A stretch of 64,000 nucleotides of DNA, taken from assembly GCF_036511935.1 (NCBI RefSeq), contig NZ_AP028878.1:992001-1056000 (forward strand), given 5' to 3'. The position numbers and the translations under genes were made by a program. Source of the DNA: Marinobacter nanhaiticus D15-8W (GTDB lineage: Bacteria > Pseudomonadota > Gammaproteobacteria > Pseudomonadales > Oleiphilaceae). Under the pieces are notes generated by a model. That model saw only the letters and a list, made by a program, of their open reading frames with translations. It was not told the DNA's origin and searched no databases. The first letter of the stretch is position 1. The number at the start of each line of letters is the position of its first letter. Shown here in pieces: positions 35,861 to 45,548 of this stretch.

Positions 35861-38155
35861 ATGTTGAGCACGCTGAGAAGTATCGTTCAGGAAGTCAATG
35901 GTGCCCGGGACCTTCAGGATGCTCTGGAAATCATCGTCTCCCGCGTACAGCGTGCCATGAATACCGAAGTGTGCTCGGTCTATCTGCTTGATCCGGATAC
36001 CAATCGCTATATCCTCATGGCGACCGAGGGTCTCTACAAGAAGGCCGTCGGACGGGTCAGCATGTCACCTTCGGAGGGGTTGATTGGTCTGGTGGGCTCC
36101 CGGGAGGAGCCGATCAACCTGGAAGATGCGACGGCCCATCCCCGCTATCGCTATTTTCCCGAAACCGGTGAGGAACGTTTCCGTTCCTTCCTGGGCGTTC
36201 CCATTATTCACCATCGTCGTGTGCTCGGCGTTCTGGTTGTCCAGCAGCGCGAGAGCTCGCGCTGTTTCGATGAGGGTGAGGAAGCCTTCCTCGTGACCAT
36301 CTCGGCGCAACTCGCGGGGGTCATTGCCCATAGTGAGGCTACGGGTGCGATCAGCGGACTTTCGCTCACCGGTGAGCAGGCCCATGACATCAGTTTCAAG
36401 GGCGTGGCTGGCGCGCCGGGCGTCGCTATTGGCAAGGGTGTGGTGGTCTATCCGCCCGCTGATCTCGACGCTGTGCCCGACAAGGCGGTAGATGACCCTG
36501 AAGCGGAGAAGGAAACCTTCCTACAGGCCGTCAGCGCTGTGCGGGAGGATATCCAACTGGTCGCTGAACGCCTTGCACCTCAGCTACGGCCGGAAGAGCA
36601 GGCGCTGTTCGAGGTCTACCTGCGAATGCTGGACGACAACGCCCTGCCCGGCGAGGTGATGAGTCGTATCGCCGACGGACAGTGGGCCCAGGGGGCGCTG
36701 AAACAGGTGGTCCAGCAGTATGTGCGTCACTTCGAGATGATGGGCGATCTCTACCTGCGTGAGCGCGCGGTCGATATCCGGGACCTGGGCCGGCGACTGT
36801 TGGCGCATCTGCAGGAGGGTGACCAGCAGACCGTCAGCTACCCTGAAAAAACCGTACTGGTCAGTGACGAGCTGACGCCCGCCATGTTGGGGGAGGTTCC
36901 GCGTGGCCAGTTGGTGGGTCTCGTTTCCGTGCGTGGTTCGAGCAACTCCCATGTAGCCATCCTGGCGCGTGCGATGGGCGTACCGACGGTGATGGGTATG
37001 ATTGATATGCCCGTCAATCAGCTCGACGGACGCGACCTGATCGTCGACGGTTTCGAGGGTCAGATCTACGCATCGCCGTCGGCGGACCTACGCTCGTTCT
37101 ATCAGGAGATCTGTGACGAGGAGGCGGCGCTGTTTCGCGGTCTGGAAGAGCTGCGCGACAAACCTTGTGTCACCACCGACGGCACACGGGTGTCACTGCT
37201 GGTAAATACCGGCCTGATGACGGATGTGGTGCGTTCTCTCAGCCACGGCGCCGAGGGGATTGGTCTCTACCGCACCGAAGTGCCCTTCATGATCAACGAG
37301 CGTTTCCCTTCGGAGCAGGAGCAGCGCGAGTACTACCGCGAGCAACTTGAGGCCTTCGCACCCAATGCGGTTACCATGCGGACCCTTGATATCGGGGGCG
37401 ACAAGGCGCTGACCTATTTCCCGATCAGCGAGGAAAACCCGTTCCTCGGCTGGCGCGGCATCCGGGTAACGCTGGACCATCCCGAGATCTTCCTGGTTCA
37501 GGTTCGTGCCATGCTCAAGGCCAGCGAGGGTCTGGATAACCTGCGCATTATGCTGCCGATGATCAGCAACGTCTCCGAGGTGGAGGAGTCACTCCACCTG
37601 ATCTACCGCGTCTATCATGAGGTCCGGGAGGAGGGCTACCAGATCCAGATGCCGCAGGTCGGCGTGATGATCGAGATCCCGGCCGCCGTCTATCAGATCA
37701 GGGAGCTCTCCAGTCGGGTCGATTTCCTGTCGGTGGGCTCCAATGATCTGACCCAATACCTGCTGGCAGTTGATCGCAATAACCCACGTGTGGCCTCTCT
37801 CTATCACTCGTTCCACCCGGCCGTGCTCCAGGCCTTGCGTAAGATTGCGCTGGACGCCCATGACGCGGGCACGCCGGTAAGCATATGCGGGGAACTGGCA
37901 GGGGACCCCGGTGGGGCGGTGCTGCTGATGGCCATGGGTTACGACGCCCTGTCGATGAACGCGGCCAGCTTGCCGAAGGTAAAGTCGGTGATCCGCAGTA
38001 TCGATTCGGCCTGGGCCCGGAAACTGTTGGGGGATGTGCTCGATCTGGATTCGCCTCATGTAATCAAGAGTTGCATCGACCTCGCCCTGCGTAATGCAGG
38101 CTTCGGGCGCTACCTCCGGCCGAACCGCTCACCCTCGGAATCCGCCTCGATATGA
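35861..38155 (+). CDS. ptsP: PTS-Ntr enzyme I
   Basis: Phosphoenolpyruvate-protein phosphotransferase of the nitrogen-related PTS, which phosphorylates NPr and then EIIA-Ntr. The 764-residue chain has an N-terminal GAF domain (residues about 1-160), then the PTS enzyme I N-terminal domain, the swivelling phosphohistidine domain (SVRGSSNSHVAILARAMGVP, His in SHVAILAR), and a C-terminal PEP-binding TIM barrel (RTLDIGGDKALTYFP; FLSVGSNDLTQY; ISICGELAGDP-like VSICGELAGDP). Downstream of rppH in the same operon. Confidence 0.97.
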   Translation: MLSTLRSIVQEVNGARDLQDALEIIVSRVQRAMNTEVCSVYLLDPDTNRYILMATEGLYKKAVGRVSMSPSEGLIGLVGSREEPINLEDATAHPRYRYFPETGEERFRSFLGVPIIHHRRVLGVLVVQQRESSRCFDEGEEAFLVTISAQLAGVIAHSEATGAISGLSLTGEQAHDISFKGVAGAPGVAIGKGVVVYPPADLDAVPDKAVDDPEAEKETFLQAVSAVREDIQLVAERLAPQLRPEEQALFEVYLRMLDDNALPGEVMSRIADGQWAQGALKQVVQQYVRHFEMMGDLYLRERAVDIRDLGRRLLAHLQEGDQQTVSYPEKTVLVSDELTPAMLGEVPRGQLVGLVSVRGSSNSHVAILARAMGVPTVMGMIDMPVNQLDGRDLIVDGFEGQIYASPSADLRSFYQEICDEEAALFRGLEELRDKPCVTTDGTRVSLLVNTGLMTDVVRSLSHGAEGIGLYRTEVPFMINERFPSEQEQREYYREQLEAFAPNAVTMRTLDIGGDKALTYFPISEENPFLGWRGIRVTLDHPEIFLVQVRAMLKASEGLDNLRIMLPMISNVSEVEESLHLIYRVYHEVREEGYQIQMPQVGVMIEIPAAVYQIRELSSRVDFLSVGSNDLTQYLLAVDRNNPRVASLYHSFHPAVLQALRKIALDAHDAGTPVSICGELAGDPGGAVLLMAMGYDALSMNAASLPKVKSVIRSIDSAWARKLLGDVLDLDSPHVIKSCIDLALRNAGFGRYLRPNRSPSESASI

Positions 38156-38289
38156 GCGGCGTAATGCCCACAAGTGTTTATCTTCGTGAGGTATCTATTC
38201 GCCTAGGGTGTTTATTCTAGAGTGTCCTGATAACGTCGTTCAGAAGTCAAACTAGCCATAAGAATTCATTCCAACCAGCAGGGTAGCGA

Positions 38290-39525
38290 ATGGCGGCGAA
38301 CAAGACAGACCTGAAAGAAAAACCTCGTATTGGTCTCGCGCTCGGCGGTGGTGGCCCCCTGGGGGGTATATACGAGATCGGTGCCCTGCGGGCGTTGGAC
38401 GAGGCGCTGGATGGTATCGACTTCAACGACCTCAATGTGTACGTGGGAGTCAATGCCGGGTCTTTTGTCGCCGCTAACCTCGCCAACCAGATGACCACGG
38501 CGCAACTTTGCCGAATTTTCGTTAAGAACGAGGCCGAAGTTCACCCGTTTCATCCGGAGGTGTTCTATCGGCCAGCATTCCGCGAGATCGGCCGGCGCCT
38601 GATGGCGGTGCCCGGGCTGCTCGCCAATGCCGTCGGTCGCTTCGTCAGTAATCCCTATGACCAGAGCTTTCTCGAGGCCCTGACGATCCTGGCGCAGGCG
38701 GCGCCCTCCGGCCTGTTCGATAACGAAGGGCTGCACGACTACCTTGAGCGTGCCTTCTCCATGCTGGGCAGGACCAATGATTTCCGGCAGCTACGTCGCA
38801 GCCTCTATATCATTGCTGCCGATGTGGAGAGCACAGAAGCCGTCTGTTTCGGCGCACCTGGGTATGACCATGTGCCTATCTCCCGGGCGATCCAGGCGAG
38901 TACAGCGTCGCCGGGCCTCTATGTACCGGTGGATGTGGATGGACGCTTCTACGTGGACGGCACCTTGCGAAAGGGGCTGCACGCCTCGGTCGCTTTCGAG
39001 GATGGCGCTGACTTGGTGCTTGCAGTTAATCCTCAGGTCCCGATTGACGCCAGCGCTGCCGTTCGCGCGGGGTCTATGAAACCCGGTGCGTTGACCAATT
39101 CGGGCATGCCTAACGTCCTCGCCCAAACGTTCCGGACCATGGTCTACTCGCGTATGCAGTCGGGGATCGCCCAGTATGCTCGGGATTATCCAGACAAGGA
39201 TATCCTGCTGTTCGAACCGACGCGGGACGATGCCAAGCTGTTTTTCTCCAATGTATTCAGTTTCCAGTCGCGCAGGATGGTGTGTGAGCACGCTTATCAG
39301 ATGACGCGACGGGATCTGCTGGCGCGGGCGGATATGCTGGAATCGACCCTGGCGCCTTATGGCATCCGACTACGCCGCGACCGGCTGGAGGATGACCAGC
39401 GTACGATCAGTACCAGTCTCTATGGGGAAATGCTGCCTCTCTACGTTGCCAAGGGCAGGGCAAAGCGCGCCCGGGTGCGGTCGGGCCTGGATAATGTCAC
39501 GGATATCCTGCAGAAAGCCCTCTAG
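38290..39525 (+). CDS. Patatin-like protein lacking the nucleophile serine
   Basis: A 411-residue patatin-fold protein. The oxyanion loop LALGGGGPLGGIYEIG is intact and the dyad Asp is in FYVDGTLRKG (D223). The nucleophile elbow, however, reads YVGVNAGSFVAAN: position 55 is Asn (codon AAT) where GXSXG hydrolases have Ser. One base change (AGT) would restore Ser. It may be a non-hydrolytic relative or carry a sequencing difference. Unusual length and C-terminal helical region resemble larger patatin-like families. It is convergent with DUF971, separated from ptsP by 134 bp. Confidence 0.82.
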   Translation: MAANKTDLKEKPRIGLALGGGGPLGGIYEIGALRALDEALDGIDFNDLNVYVGVNAGSFVAANLANQMTTAQLCRIFVKNEAEVHPFHPEVFYRPAFREIGRRLMAVPGLLANAVGRFVSNPYDQSFLEALTILAQAAPSGLFDNEGLHDYLERAFSMLGRTNDFRQLRRSLYIIAADVESTEAVCFGAPGYDHVPISRAIQASTASPGLYVPVDVDGRFYVDGTLRKGLHASVAFEDGADLVLAVNPQVPIDASAAVRAGSMKPGALTNSGMPNVLAQTFRTMVYSRMQSGIAQYARDYPDKDILLFEPTRDDAKLFFSNVFSFQSRRMVCEHAYQMTRRDLLARADMLESTLAPYGIRLRRDRLEDDQRTISTSLYGEMLPLYVAKGRAKRARVRSGLDNVTDILQKAL

Positions 39526-39534
39526 AGCTTTCCT

Positions 39535-39927
39535 TCAGGGGCTGGATAGAAGCTGCTGGCCTCCCGACTCCCGACTCCCGCCTTCCTTCTCCAGTCTTGC
39601 CAAATAATCCTGCCAGTATTGTTCCTGGTTCCTGCCAAGATCCTGTAGGTAGCTCCAGGTAAACAGGCCGGAGTCATGGCCATCGCTGAAGTGCAATTTC
39701 AATGCATAGTTACCGACCGCCTCCGCGCCGGTAACCAGCACCTCGCGCTTTCCTGTCTGCAACGTGCCCGGGCCCATACCATGGCCACGCACTTCCGCCG
39801 AGGGCGAGTAGACTCTGAGTAGTTCGAAGGGCAGCTCGAGGGTGTCCCCGCTTGCATAGGTCAGATGTAGGACCCGGCTCTGGCGACGAATGCGAATGTC
39901 GCTGGGTATATCCGAGGTCTCACTCAT
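39535..39927 (-). CDS. DUF971 domain protein
   Basis: A 130-residue protein of the DUF971 (GBBH-like N-terminal) family, unknown in function and commonly next to hslUV. Conserved segments are DIRIRRQSRVLHLTYASGDT, ELPFELLRVYSPSAEVRGHG and LHFSDGHDSGLFTWSYL. ATG at 39927 is chosen; the frame continues to 39975 with a GTG. The C-terminal tail includes a short run coded by a 7-bp tandem repeat (39561-39580). It lies downstream of hslU on the same strand. Confidence 0.88.
   Translation of the reverse strand: MSETSDIPSDIRIRRQSRVLHLTYASGDTLELPFELLRVYSPSAEVRGHGMGPGTLQTGKREVLVTGAEAVGNYALKLHFSDGHDSGLFTWSYLQDLGRNQEQYWQDYLARLEKEGGSRESGGQQLLSSP
39561..39580. repeat. Short tandem repeat (CTCCCGA)
   Basis: Nearly three copies of a 7-bp unit, CTCCCGA, lie inside the 3' end of the DUF971 gene. 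Because 7 is not a multiple of 3, gain or loss of a copy would shift the reading frame near the C-terminus. Confidence 0.85.
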
Positions 39928-39993
39928 GGATTGGGCTCTCGTAAAGCGTTGGAGAACGGTGGCGTGAAGGGACACGCCACCTCTACTGGCGGA

Positions 39994-41322
39994 TCAGAGA
40001 ATGTAACGGCTCAGGTCTTCGTCTTCGGACAGGTCGCCGAGTTTCTCGTCGACATAAGCCGCGGTCACTTCGAAATCACCGGATACTGCATCGCCCGCAT
40101 CGAAGGACACGCTTTCAAGTAAGCGTTCCAGCACGGTGTGCAGACGCCGGGCGCCAATGTTTTCGGTGGTCTCGTTCACCTTCCAGGATACCTGGGCAAT
40201 TCGTTCTATCGCGTCATCGGTGAACTTCAGCGTCAACCCTTCGGTATCCATCAACGCTTCGTACTGTCTGACCAGCGATGCATCGGGTTCAGTCAGTATG
40301 CGCTTGAAGTCTTCCGGCGTCAGTGCCTGGAGTTCGACACGGATCGGCAACCGGCCCTGCAGCTCCGGGATCAGGTCCGAAGGCTTGGACAGGTGGAAAG
40401 CCCCGGAGGCAATAAACAGGATGTGATCGGTGCGAATCATGCCGAACTTGGTGCTTACCGTACTGCCTTCGATCAGCGGCAACAGGTCGCGCTGGACACC
40501 CTCCCGGGACACATCTGCCGATCCGGTTTCCGAGCGCTTGGCAACCTTGTCGATCTCATCGACGAAGACAATCCCGTTTTGTTCGACCGTCTGGATGGCT
40601 TTCTGCTTGATTTCCTCTTCGTTGACCAGCTTGGCCGCTTCTTCCTCACGAACGCTCGCGAGCGCATCGGCGACCTTCATCTTACGGGTCTTCTTCTTGT
40701 CGCGGGAAAGGTTGGAAAACATGTTCTGCAGCTGGCTGGTCATTTCCTCCATTCCTGGAGGCGCCATAATCTCTACACCGGCTCCGCTGTTGCTGAGCTC
40801 GATCTCGATTTCCTTGTCGTCCAACTGACCTTCGCGCAGTTTCTTGCGAAACAGTTGACGGGTGGATGAATCTTCTCTGGGCTGGCTGTCTTCCTGGAAG
40901 CTGCGGGCCGGCGGTAGCAGAGCATCGAGGATACGCTCCTCTGCGGCGTCCGCTGCGCGGTGCTCATTACGCTTGATTTCCTTTTCGCGCAACATCTTGA
41001 CTGCCATATCCGCCAAGTCACGAATAATGGACTCTACGTCTCGGCCTACGTAGCCCACTTCCGTGAACTTGGTCGCCTCGACTTTCAGGAATGGGGCATC
41101 GGCCAATTTGGCGAGGCGGCGGGCGATCTCTGTCTTACCAACGCCGGTGGGGCCGATCATCAGGATGTTCTTCGGGGTAATCTCGTCCCGCAGGCCCGCT
41201 TCAAGCTGCATGCGGCGCCAGCGGTTACGCAGGGCAATAGCTACGGCACGCTTGGCTTCTTCCTGGCCGACGATATGTTTATTCAGCTCGTGAACGATTT
41301 CGCGAGGGGTCATTCCAGACAT
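39994..41322 (-). CDS. hslU: HslU ATPase subunit
   Basis: AAA+ unfoldase of the HslUV (ClpYQ) protease. The 442-residue protein begins [20 protein letters not shown]. Walker A is [20 protein letters not shown], Walker [14 protein letters not shown], and the pore loop region includes [15 protein letters not shown] at 41322 has GGAG upstream; the frame is open to 41337. It follows hslV by 11 bp, so they form one operon. Confidence 0.98.
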   Translation of the reverse strand: MSGMTPREIVHELNKHIVGQEEAKRAVAIALRNRWRRMQLEAGLRDEITPKNILMIGPTGVGKTEIARRLAKLADAPFLKVEATKFTEVGYVGRDVESIIRDLADMAVKMLREKEIKRNEHRAADAAEERILDALLPPARSFQEDSQPREDSSTRQLFRKKLREGQLDDKEIEIELSNSGAGVEIMAPPGMEEMTSQLQNMFSNLSRDKKKTRKMKVADALASVREEEAAKLVNEEEIKQKAIQTVEQNGIVFVDEIDKVAKRSETGSADVSREGVQRDLLPLIEGSTVSTKFGMIRTDHILFIASGAFHLSKPSDLIPELQGRLPIRVELQALTPEDFKRILTEPDASLVRQYEALMDTEGLTLKFTDDAIERIAQVSWKVNETTENIGARRLHTVLERLLESVSFDAGDAVSGDFEVTAAYVDEKLGDLSEDEDLSRYIL

Positions 41323-41333
41323 GGGGGCTCCGA

Positions 41334-41864
41334 TCACTCGTTGGCAGAGAGCACTTCCAGGGTGCGGTTGTGGTTCGTGTAAATGCAGATGTCCGCGGCA
41401 ATATCGAGACCTTTCTCGACAATCACATCCGCTTTCAGATCTGTATTCTCAAGTAAGGCACGAGAAGCAGCTTGCGCGAAGGGGCCGCCGCTGCCAATGG
41501 CGATCAGGCTATCCTCGGGTTCGATAACGTCACCATTACCCGTAATGATGAGGGAAGCGGTGTGGTCAGCCACCGCCAACAGTGCCTCCAGCCGTCGAAG
41601 CGCGCGATCGGTTCTCCAGTCTTTTGCCAGTTCCACGGCCGCTCGGGTGAGGTTGCCCTGGTGTTTTTCCAGCTGGGCTTCGAACCTTTCGAACAATGTA
41701 AACGCGTCGGCTGTGCCACCGGCAAACCCGGCCAGTACCTTGTTGTTGTATAGGCGGCGCACCTTACGGGCATTGCCTTTCATTACTGTATTGCCGAGGG
41801 AGACCTGGCCATCGCCGCCCATGGCGACTGTGTCGTCGCGCCGGACTGAGAGAATCGTTGTCAT
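41334..41864 (-). CDS. hslV: HslV protease subunit
   Basis: Threonine protease of the proteasome-like HslUV complex. The 176-residue chain begins [20 protein letters not shown]; removal of Met exposes the catalytic Thr. [15 protein letters not shown] and [15 protein letters not shown] are conserved. It precedes hslU. A 201-bp gap to the upstream SPOR gene holds nothing I can identify beyond a possible promoter. Confidence 0.98.
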   Translation of the reverse strand: MTTILSVRRDDTVAMGGDGQVSLGNTVMKGNARKVRRLYNNKVLAGFAGGTADAFTLFERFEAQLEKHQGNLTRAAVELAKDWRTDRALRRLEALLAVADHTASLIITGNGDVIEPEDSLIAIGSGGPFAQAASRALLENTDLKADVIVEKGLDIAADICIYTNHNRTLEVLSANE

Positions 41865-42065
41865 GCGTGCTCCAGTTGCAGGGTGAGCGTTTCAAAGATC
41901 TAGATATGGCAGTGGAGCCGTGGATTTCAAGGGAGCAAGATGGACAGGGTCAGTGAAATAACTGCAATAAAGGTGGCTTGGTGTAGGGAGGAGGGGATGG
42001 CCCGCCCAAGCGCTTGTCGGAACGGGCCGTATTACGTGGCTCTAGATCAGTCTGGTGTTGATTCC

Positions 42066-42692
42066 CTAGCCTTTTGGCACTTTACGTACGAGGGGCTGGA
42101 TGTTGATGCCTACCAGTTTGTCCACCGCGCTGTTCATTTTGCTGCGGGAATCGAATGGACCCACATTGACGCGGTACCAGGTGGTGCCGCTGTCCAGGGT
42201 GACTTTCTCGATGTTTGCCCGGAGCCCCTGGAAGGCTATCTGGGCTCGCTGGCGTTCGGCGTCAGCGTGTCCCTTGAACGAGCCGGTCTGGACGAGGTAG
42301 CGGTATTGCCGCTCAGCCGCTGTCGGACCGGGGTCGTATTCCTTAACCTTCGGCGGAACGACCTCTGATTCGGGCAGCATGTCGTAGAACTGGAAGGACT
42401 GTTGCTGTTCCTTTTTCTTTTCTGCCGGTGCTGGGCTCGGTTTGGATGGCGCCGGCTTGGGAGCCGCCGCATGCTGCTCCTCGGGCGTGGGCAAGGAGTT
42501 CAGGTAGGCGATGAAGCCAATAAAGCCGCCCACCATCGCCAACGACAGTATCCAGCGCAGTGACAGGCCTCCAGCCTGCCGTTTTGGGGCGCCGTTGCTG
42601 CGCGCACCTGGGCGAGGCCTGTTTTTGCTAACGGTCCGGGACGTGGCTGCCGACCGGTCATTCCTGGGCTTCTTGGCGTAATCACGGGACAT
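42066..42692 (-). CDS. SPOR-domain protein (FtsN-like)
   Basis: Predicted bitopic inner-membrane division protein of 208 residues. An N-terminal basic cytoplasmic tail is followed by one membrane segment (LRWILSLAMVGGFIGFIAYL, residues 46-65), a Pro/Ala/Lys-rich periplasmic linker, and a C-terminal SPOR domain (YRYLVQTGSFKGHADAERQR ... VNVGPFDSRSKMNSAVDKL) that binds denuded septal peptidoglycan. ATG at 42692 has GAGG 9 nt upstream. The order hslV, SPOR, argS matches Pseudomonas, where this gene is annotated as FtsN-like. Confidence 0.88.
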   Translation of the reverse strand: MSRDYAKKPRNDRSAATSRTVSKNRPRPGARSNGAPKRQAGGLSLRWILSLAMVGGFIGFIAYLNSLPTPEEQHAAAPKPAPSKPSPAPAEKKKEQQQSFQFYDMLPESEVVPPKVKEYDPGPTAAERQYRYLVQTGSFKGHADAERQRAQIAFQGLRANIEKVTLDSGTTWYRVNVGPFDSRSKMNSAVDKLVGINIQPLVRKVPKG

Positions 42693-42728
42693 CGACTTGG
42701 GCCTCGCGCTCAAACAGCTTGTCGTTGT

Positions 42729-44414
42729 TCACATTTCTTCCGGGGCACTGACGCCGATCAGCTCCAGCCCGTTGACCAGGACCTGCTTGACCGCCAGGCA
42801 CAGGGCCACGCGTGCGTCACGGGTATCGACGTCGTCCACCAAGACCTTGTGGGCGTTGTAGTAGGTGTGGAACTGGCCCGCCAGGTCGCGCAGATAATGT
42901 GTAATGTGGTGCGGTTCACGTTGGGTGGCGGCATTGGTAATCAGCTCAGGGTATTGGGCCAGTCGGTTTGCCAGATCCCGCTCTTCTTCCAGTTCCAGGC
43001 CGTCCAGCTTGTTCGCGAAATCCTGCGGGGCGATCGCAACGCCCAGGTCATTCAGCTTGCGAAGCATGCTGCAAATCCGCGCATGCGCATACTGCACATA
43101 GTAGACCGGGTTTTCATTGGTCTGTGAGCGGGCCAGATCGATATCGAAGGTCAACTGGGAGTCGACCCGGCGAGCCGCCAGGAAGAAGCGGGTGGCGTCC
43201 CGCCCAACCTCGTCGATAAGATCGCGCAAGGTGACATAGCTACCAGCGCGCTTGGAGAGTTTAACTTCAACACCGGAGCGGGTAACCAGTACCATCTGGT
43301 GGAGAACGTAGTCAGGCCAACCCTCCGGTATGCCGGTATTCAAAGCCTGTAACCCGGCCCTGACCCGGGTGACCGTTGAGTGGTGGTCTGCGCCTTGCTC
43401 GTTGATCACGGTAGTAAAACCGCGCTGCCATTTATCCAGATGGTAGGCCACATCCGGCAGGAAGTAGGTATAGCCGCCGTCAGATTTGCGCATAACCCGG
43501 TCCTTGTCGTCGCCGAATTCGGTCGTGCGCAGCCAGAGGGCGTTGTCTTTTTCGTAGGTGTAGCCGTTGTCCTTGAGCTTATGGACAGCTGCTTCAACCT
43601 TACCATCGCTGTAGAGCGAGGACTCCAGGAAATAAACATCGAATTCGACGCCGAACGCTTTCAGGTCCAGGTCCTGTTCGCGCCGCAGGTAGGCAACGGC
43701 GAATGCTTTGATAGCGTCCAGATCCTCGGCATCACCCTTCGCCGTCACTTCGCGATCATCTGCTGTAACGGTTTCATTGGCCAGGTAGGCGTTGGCAACG
43801 TCGACGATGTAGTCGCCGCGATAACCATCGGCCGGCCAGGCGGCGTCTTCAGGAGTCATACCCTTGGCCCTGGCCTGAACTGAAAGTGCCAGATTATCGA
43901 TCTGTGCCCCGGCATCGTTGTAGTAGAACTCGCGGGTCACGCGGTAGCCATTGGCTTCCAGCAGACGCGCCAGGCAGTCGCCAATGGCCGCACCCCGGCC
44001 GTGACCCACGTGGAGCGGCCCGGTCGGGTTTGCGGATACAAACTCGATCTGTACCGATTTGCCCTTGCCTGAATCATTGCGACCAAACTCTTCGCCCGAT
44101 TCGATAATCGTGCGGACGATATCGAAGCTGCTGGCATCGCTCATGAAGAAATTGATAAAGCCCGGCCCGGCAATTTCGACCTTGGCGACGGCATCGCTCG
44201 CTGGCAGCTTGTCGATAATGGTCTCGGCCAGTTGTCGCGGCGGTTTTCCGGCTACTTTTGCGGTGGCCAGGGCAATGTTCGTGGCAAAGTCGCCGTGGGC
44301 CTTGTCGCGGGTGTTGTCCACATTGGGTGTGAACGTCTGGTCAGACGGCAGAACGCCATCAGCCTGGAGCGCCGCAACAGCGGCTTCAAGTAGCTGGTTT
44401 ACCGTGTCTTTCAT
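42729..44414 (-). CDS. argS: Arginyl-tRNA synthetase
   Basis: Class I aminoacyl-tRNA synthetase that charges tRNA-Arg. The 561-residue length fits. The HIGH-like motif is in [20 protein letters not shown], and the KMSK-like motif is [10 protein letters not shown]. The N-terminal Add-1 domain and the C-terminal DALR domain are complete. It overlaps nothing and precedes the SPOR gene by 36 bp. Confidence 0.98.
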   Translation of the reverse strand: MKDTVNQLLEAAVAALQADGVLPSDQTFTPNVDNTRDKAHGDFATNIALATAKVAGKPPRQLAETIIDKLPASDAVAKVEIAGPGFINFFMSDASSFDIVRTIIESGEEFGRNDSGKGKSVQIEFVSANPTGPLHVGHGRGAAIGDCLARLLEANGYRVTREFYYNDAGAQIDNLALSVQARAKGMTPEDAAWPADGYRGDYIVDVANAYLANETVTADDREVTAKGDAEDLDAIKAFAVAYLRREQDLDLKAFGVEFDVYFLESSLYSDGKVEAAVHKLKDNGYTYEKDNALWLRTTEFGDDKDRVMRKSDGGYTYFLPDVAYHLDKWQRGFTTVINEQGADHHSTVTRVRAGLQALNTGIPEGWPDYVLHQMVLVTRSGVEVKLSKRAGSYVTLRDLIDEVGRDATRFFLAARRVDSQLTFDIDLARSQTNENPVYYVQYAHARICSMLRKLNDLGVAIAPQDFANKLDGLELEEERDLANRLAQYPELITNAATQREPHHITHYLRDLAGQFHTYYNAHKVLVDDVDTRDARVALCLAVKQVLVNGLELIGVSAPEEM

Positions 44415-44543
44415 GCTGGCAGATGACTCAGTCGGATCGGAGCATTGATAGGGGCCGCGGCCCCCGTTATCGGGGACCGGGTATTATTGCGGAAAGAAGC
44501 TTGTTAATCAAAAGCGCGGTGAAAGGTATGGCTTTAAGGTGGA

Positions 44544-45362
44544 CTATTTTTGGCCATTGAAGTAAGTTACCACAGTATCGTTATGGCCAAATATAAGAAG
44601 CCGGCCCCCTTCCATAAGTATGCCTAAGCCACTGTAGTCGCCATTTCGTTGTCCCGCTGTTCCAAGCGCTGTGTCGCCGCAGTTGGAAGCGATGAAGGCG
44701 ACACGAATGACACTTACCGATTGATCGGGAACCGACGCTGTGCCGTCAAACCGACAGCCAGATTCGTCACTGCCTTCAATGCTACCGTCATCTTGTATGG
44801 TGAACTCTTTAGTGAGCAACCCAGCTTCCTGCATAAGATATATCCCCGATATATCAGATAGGGTGGCCCCACTGTCACTATAGCCTGCGGGTCGTGAAAT
44901 TGTGGTTACAGATTGATAGTCGGTTTGGCTTGCGTCCAGAAAAAGAGTTGCAGTCGTATTATTAGTGGCGCTGCCCGTGATAGTGCCTGAATTCCGCTCC
45001 CAGTTGGTCGTATAGGTAAAGTTGACACCGCTTCCTATGAATTGGTTGTCAGAACTACCCTGCAGTGTGCCAAAAGTTCCGTCCGTCTCTGGGATGTATG
45101 TTGCGAAATTCCCCTCGGAATCAATGATGGTAGCGCCGCTATATTCTAATACGTTGTTTACGGATACCTCGGAGTAATAGTAGCCGGGAAGAATGGGGGG
45201 CAGTGTTTCAGTTGTGTCCTCATCCTCGGGATTTTCACCCGCGTTCACGTTCTCAGGATTGAGGCCGGATAGCGAGCTTGAGTCATCTCCGTCTCCGCCG
45301 CAAGCAGCTAAGATAAAGGAGAGAAAAATAGTGGATATACTCGCAAGCAACTTCCCTAACAT
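44544..45362 (-). CDS. Orphan lipoprotein, unknown
   Basis: A 272-residue predicted lipoprotein that I do not recognise. Signal peptide with lipobox ILAAC (C21), then an acidic low-complexity linker (GGDGDDSSSLSGLNPENVN, EDEDTTETLPP), then repeated short beta-like segments rich in Gly, Ser, Thr and Tyr. Two later Cys residues (in ESGCRFDG and ASNCGDT) could form a disulfide. The gene and its 186-bp upstream gap are visibly AT-richer than neighbours. It lies between argS and priA, which are adjacent in Pseudomonas, so it is probably a lineage-specific insertion. Confidence 0.75.
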   Translation of the reverse strand: MLGKLLASISTIFLSFILAACGGDGDDSSSLSGLNPENVNAGENPEDEDTTETLPPILPGYYYSEVSVNNVLEYSGATIIDSEGNFATYIPETDGTFGTLQGSSDNQFIGSGVNFTYTTNWERNSGTITGSATNNTTATLFLDASQTDYQSVTTISRPAGYSDSGATLSDISGIYLMQEAGLLTKEFTIQDDGSIEGSDESGCRFDGTASVPDQSVSVIRVAFIASNCGDTALGTAGQRNGDYSGLGILMEGGRLLIFGHNDTVVTYFNGQK

Positions 45363-45548
45363 CTTTGTTTGCTCCCTGTTCCCATTCTAGTTATGCAAGC
45401 CTTTACGATCTCTGTCGGAATTTCTCACACGAGACTCGCACTGAACCATTTCGCATAAAGCAAGGGTTTATCGTGCTCAGATCATAGCACAACATGAAAA
45501 ATCGCTAATCTAGAACGGTACGATTTATGCAAAACTTTGTAACCGTTC

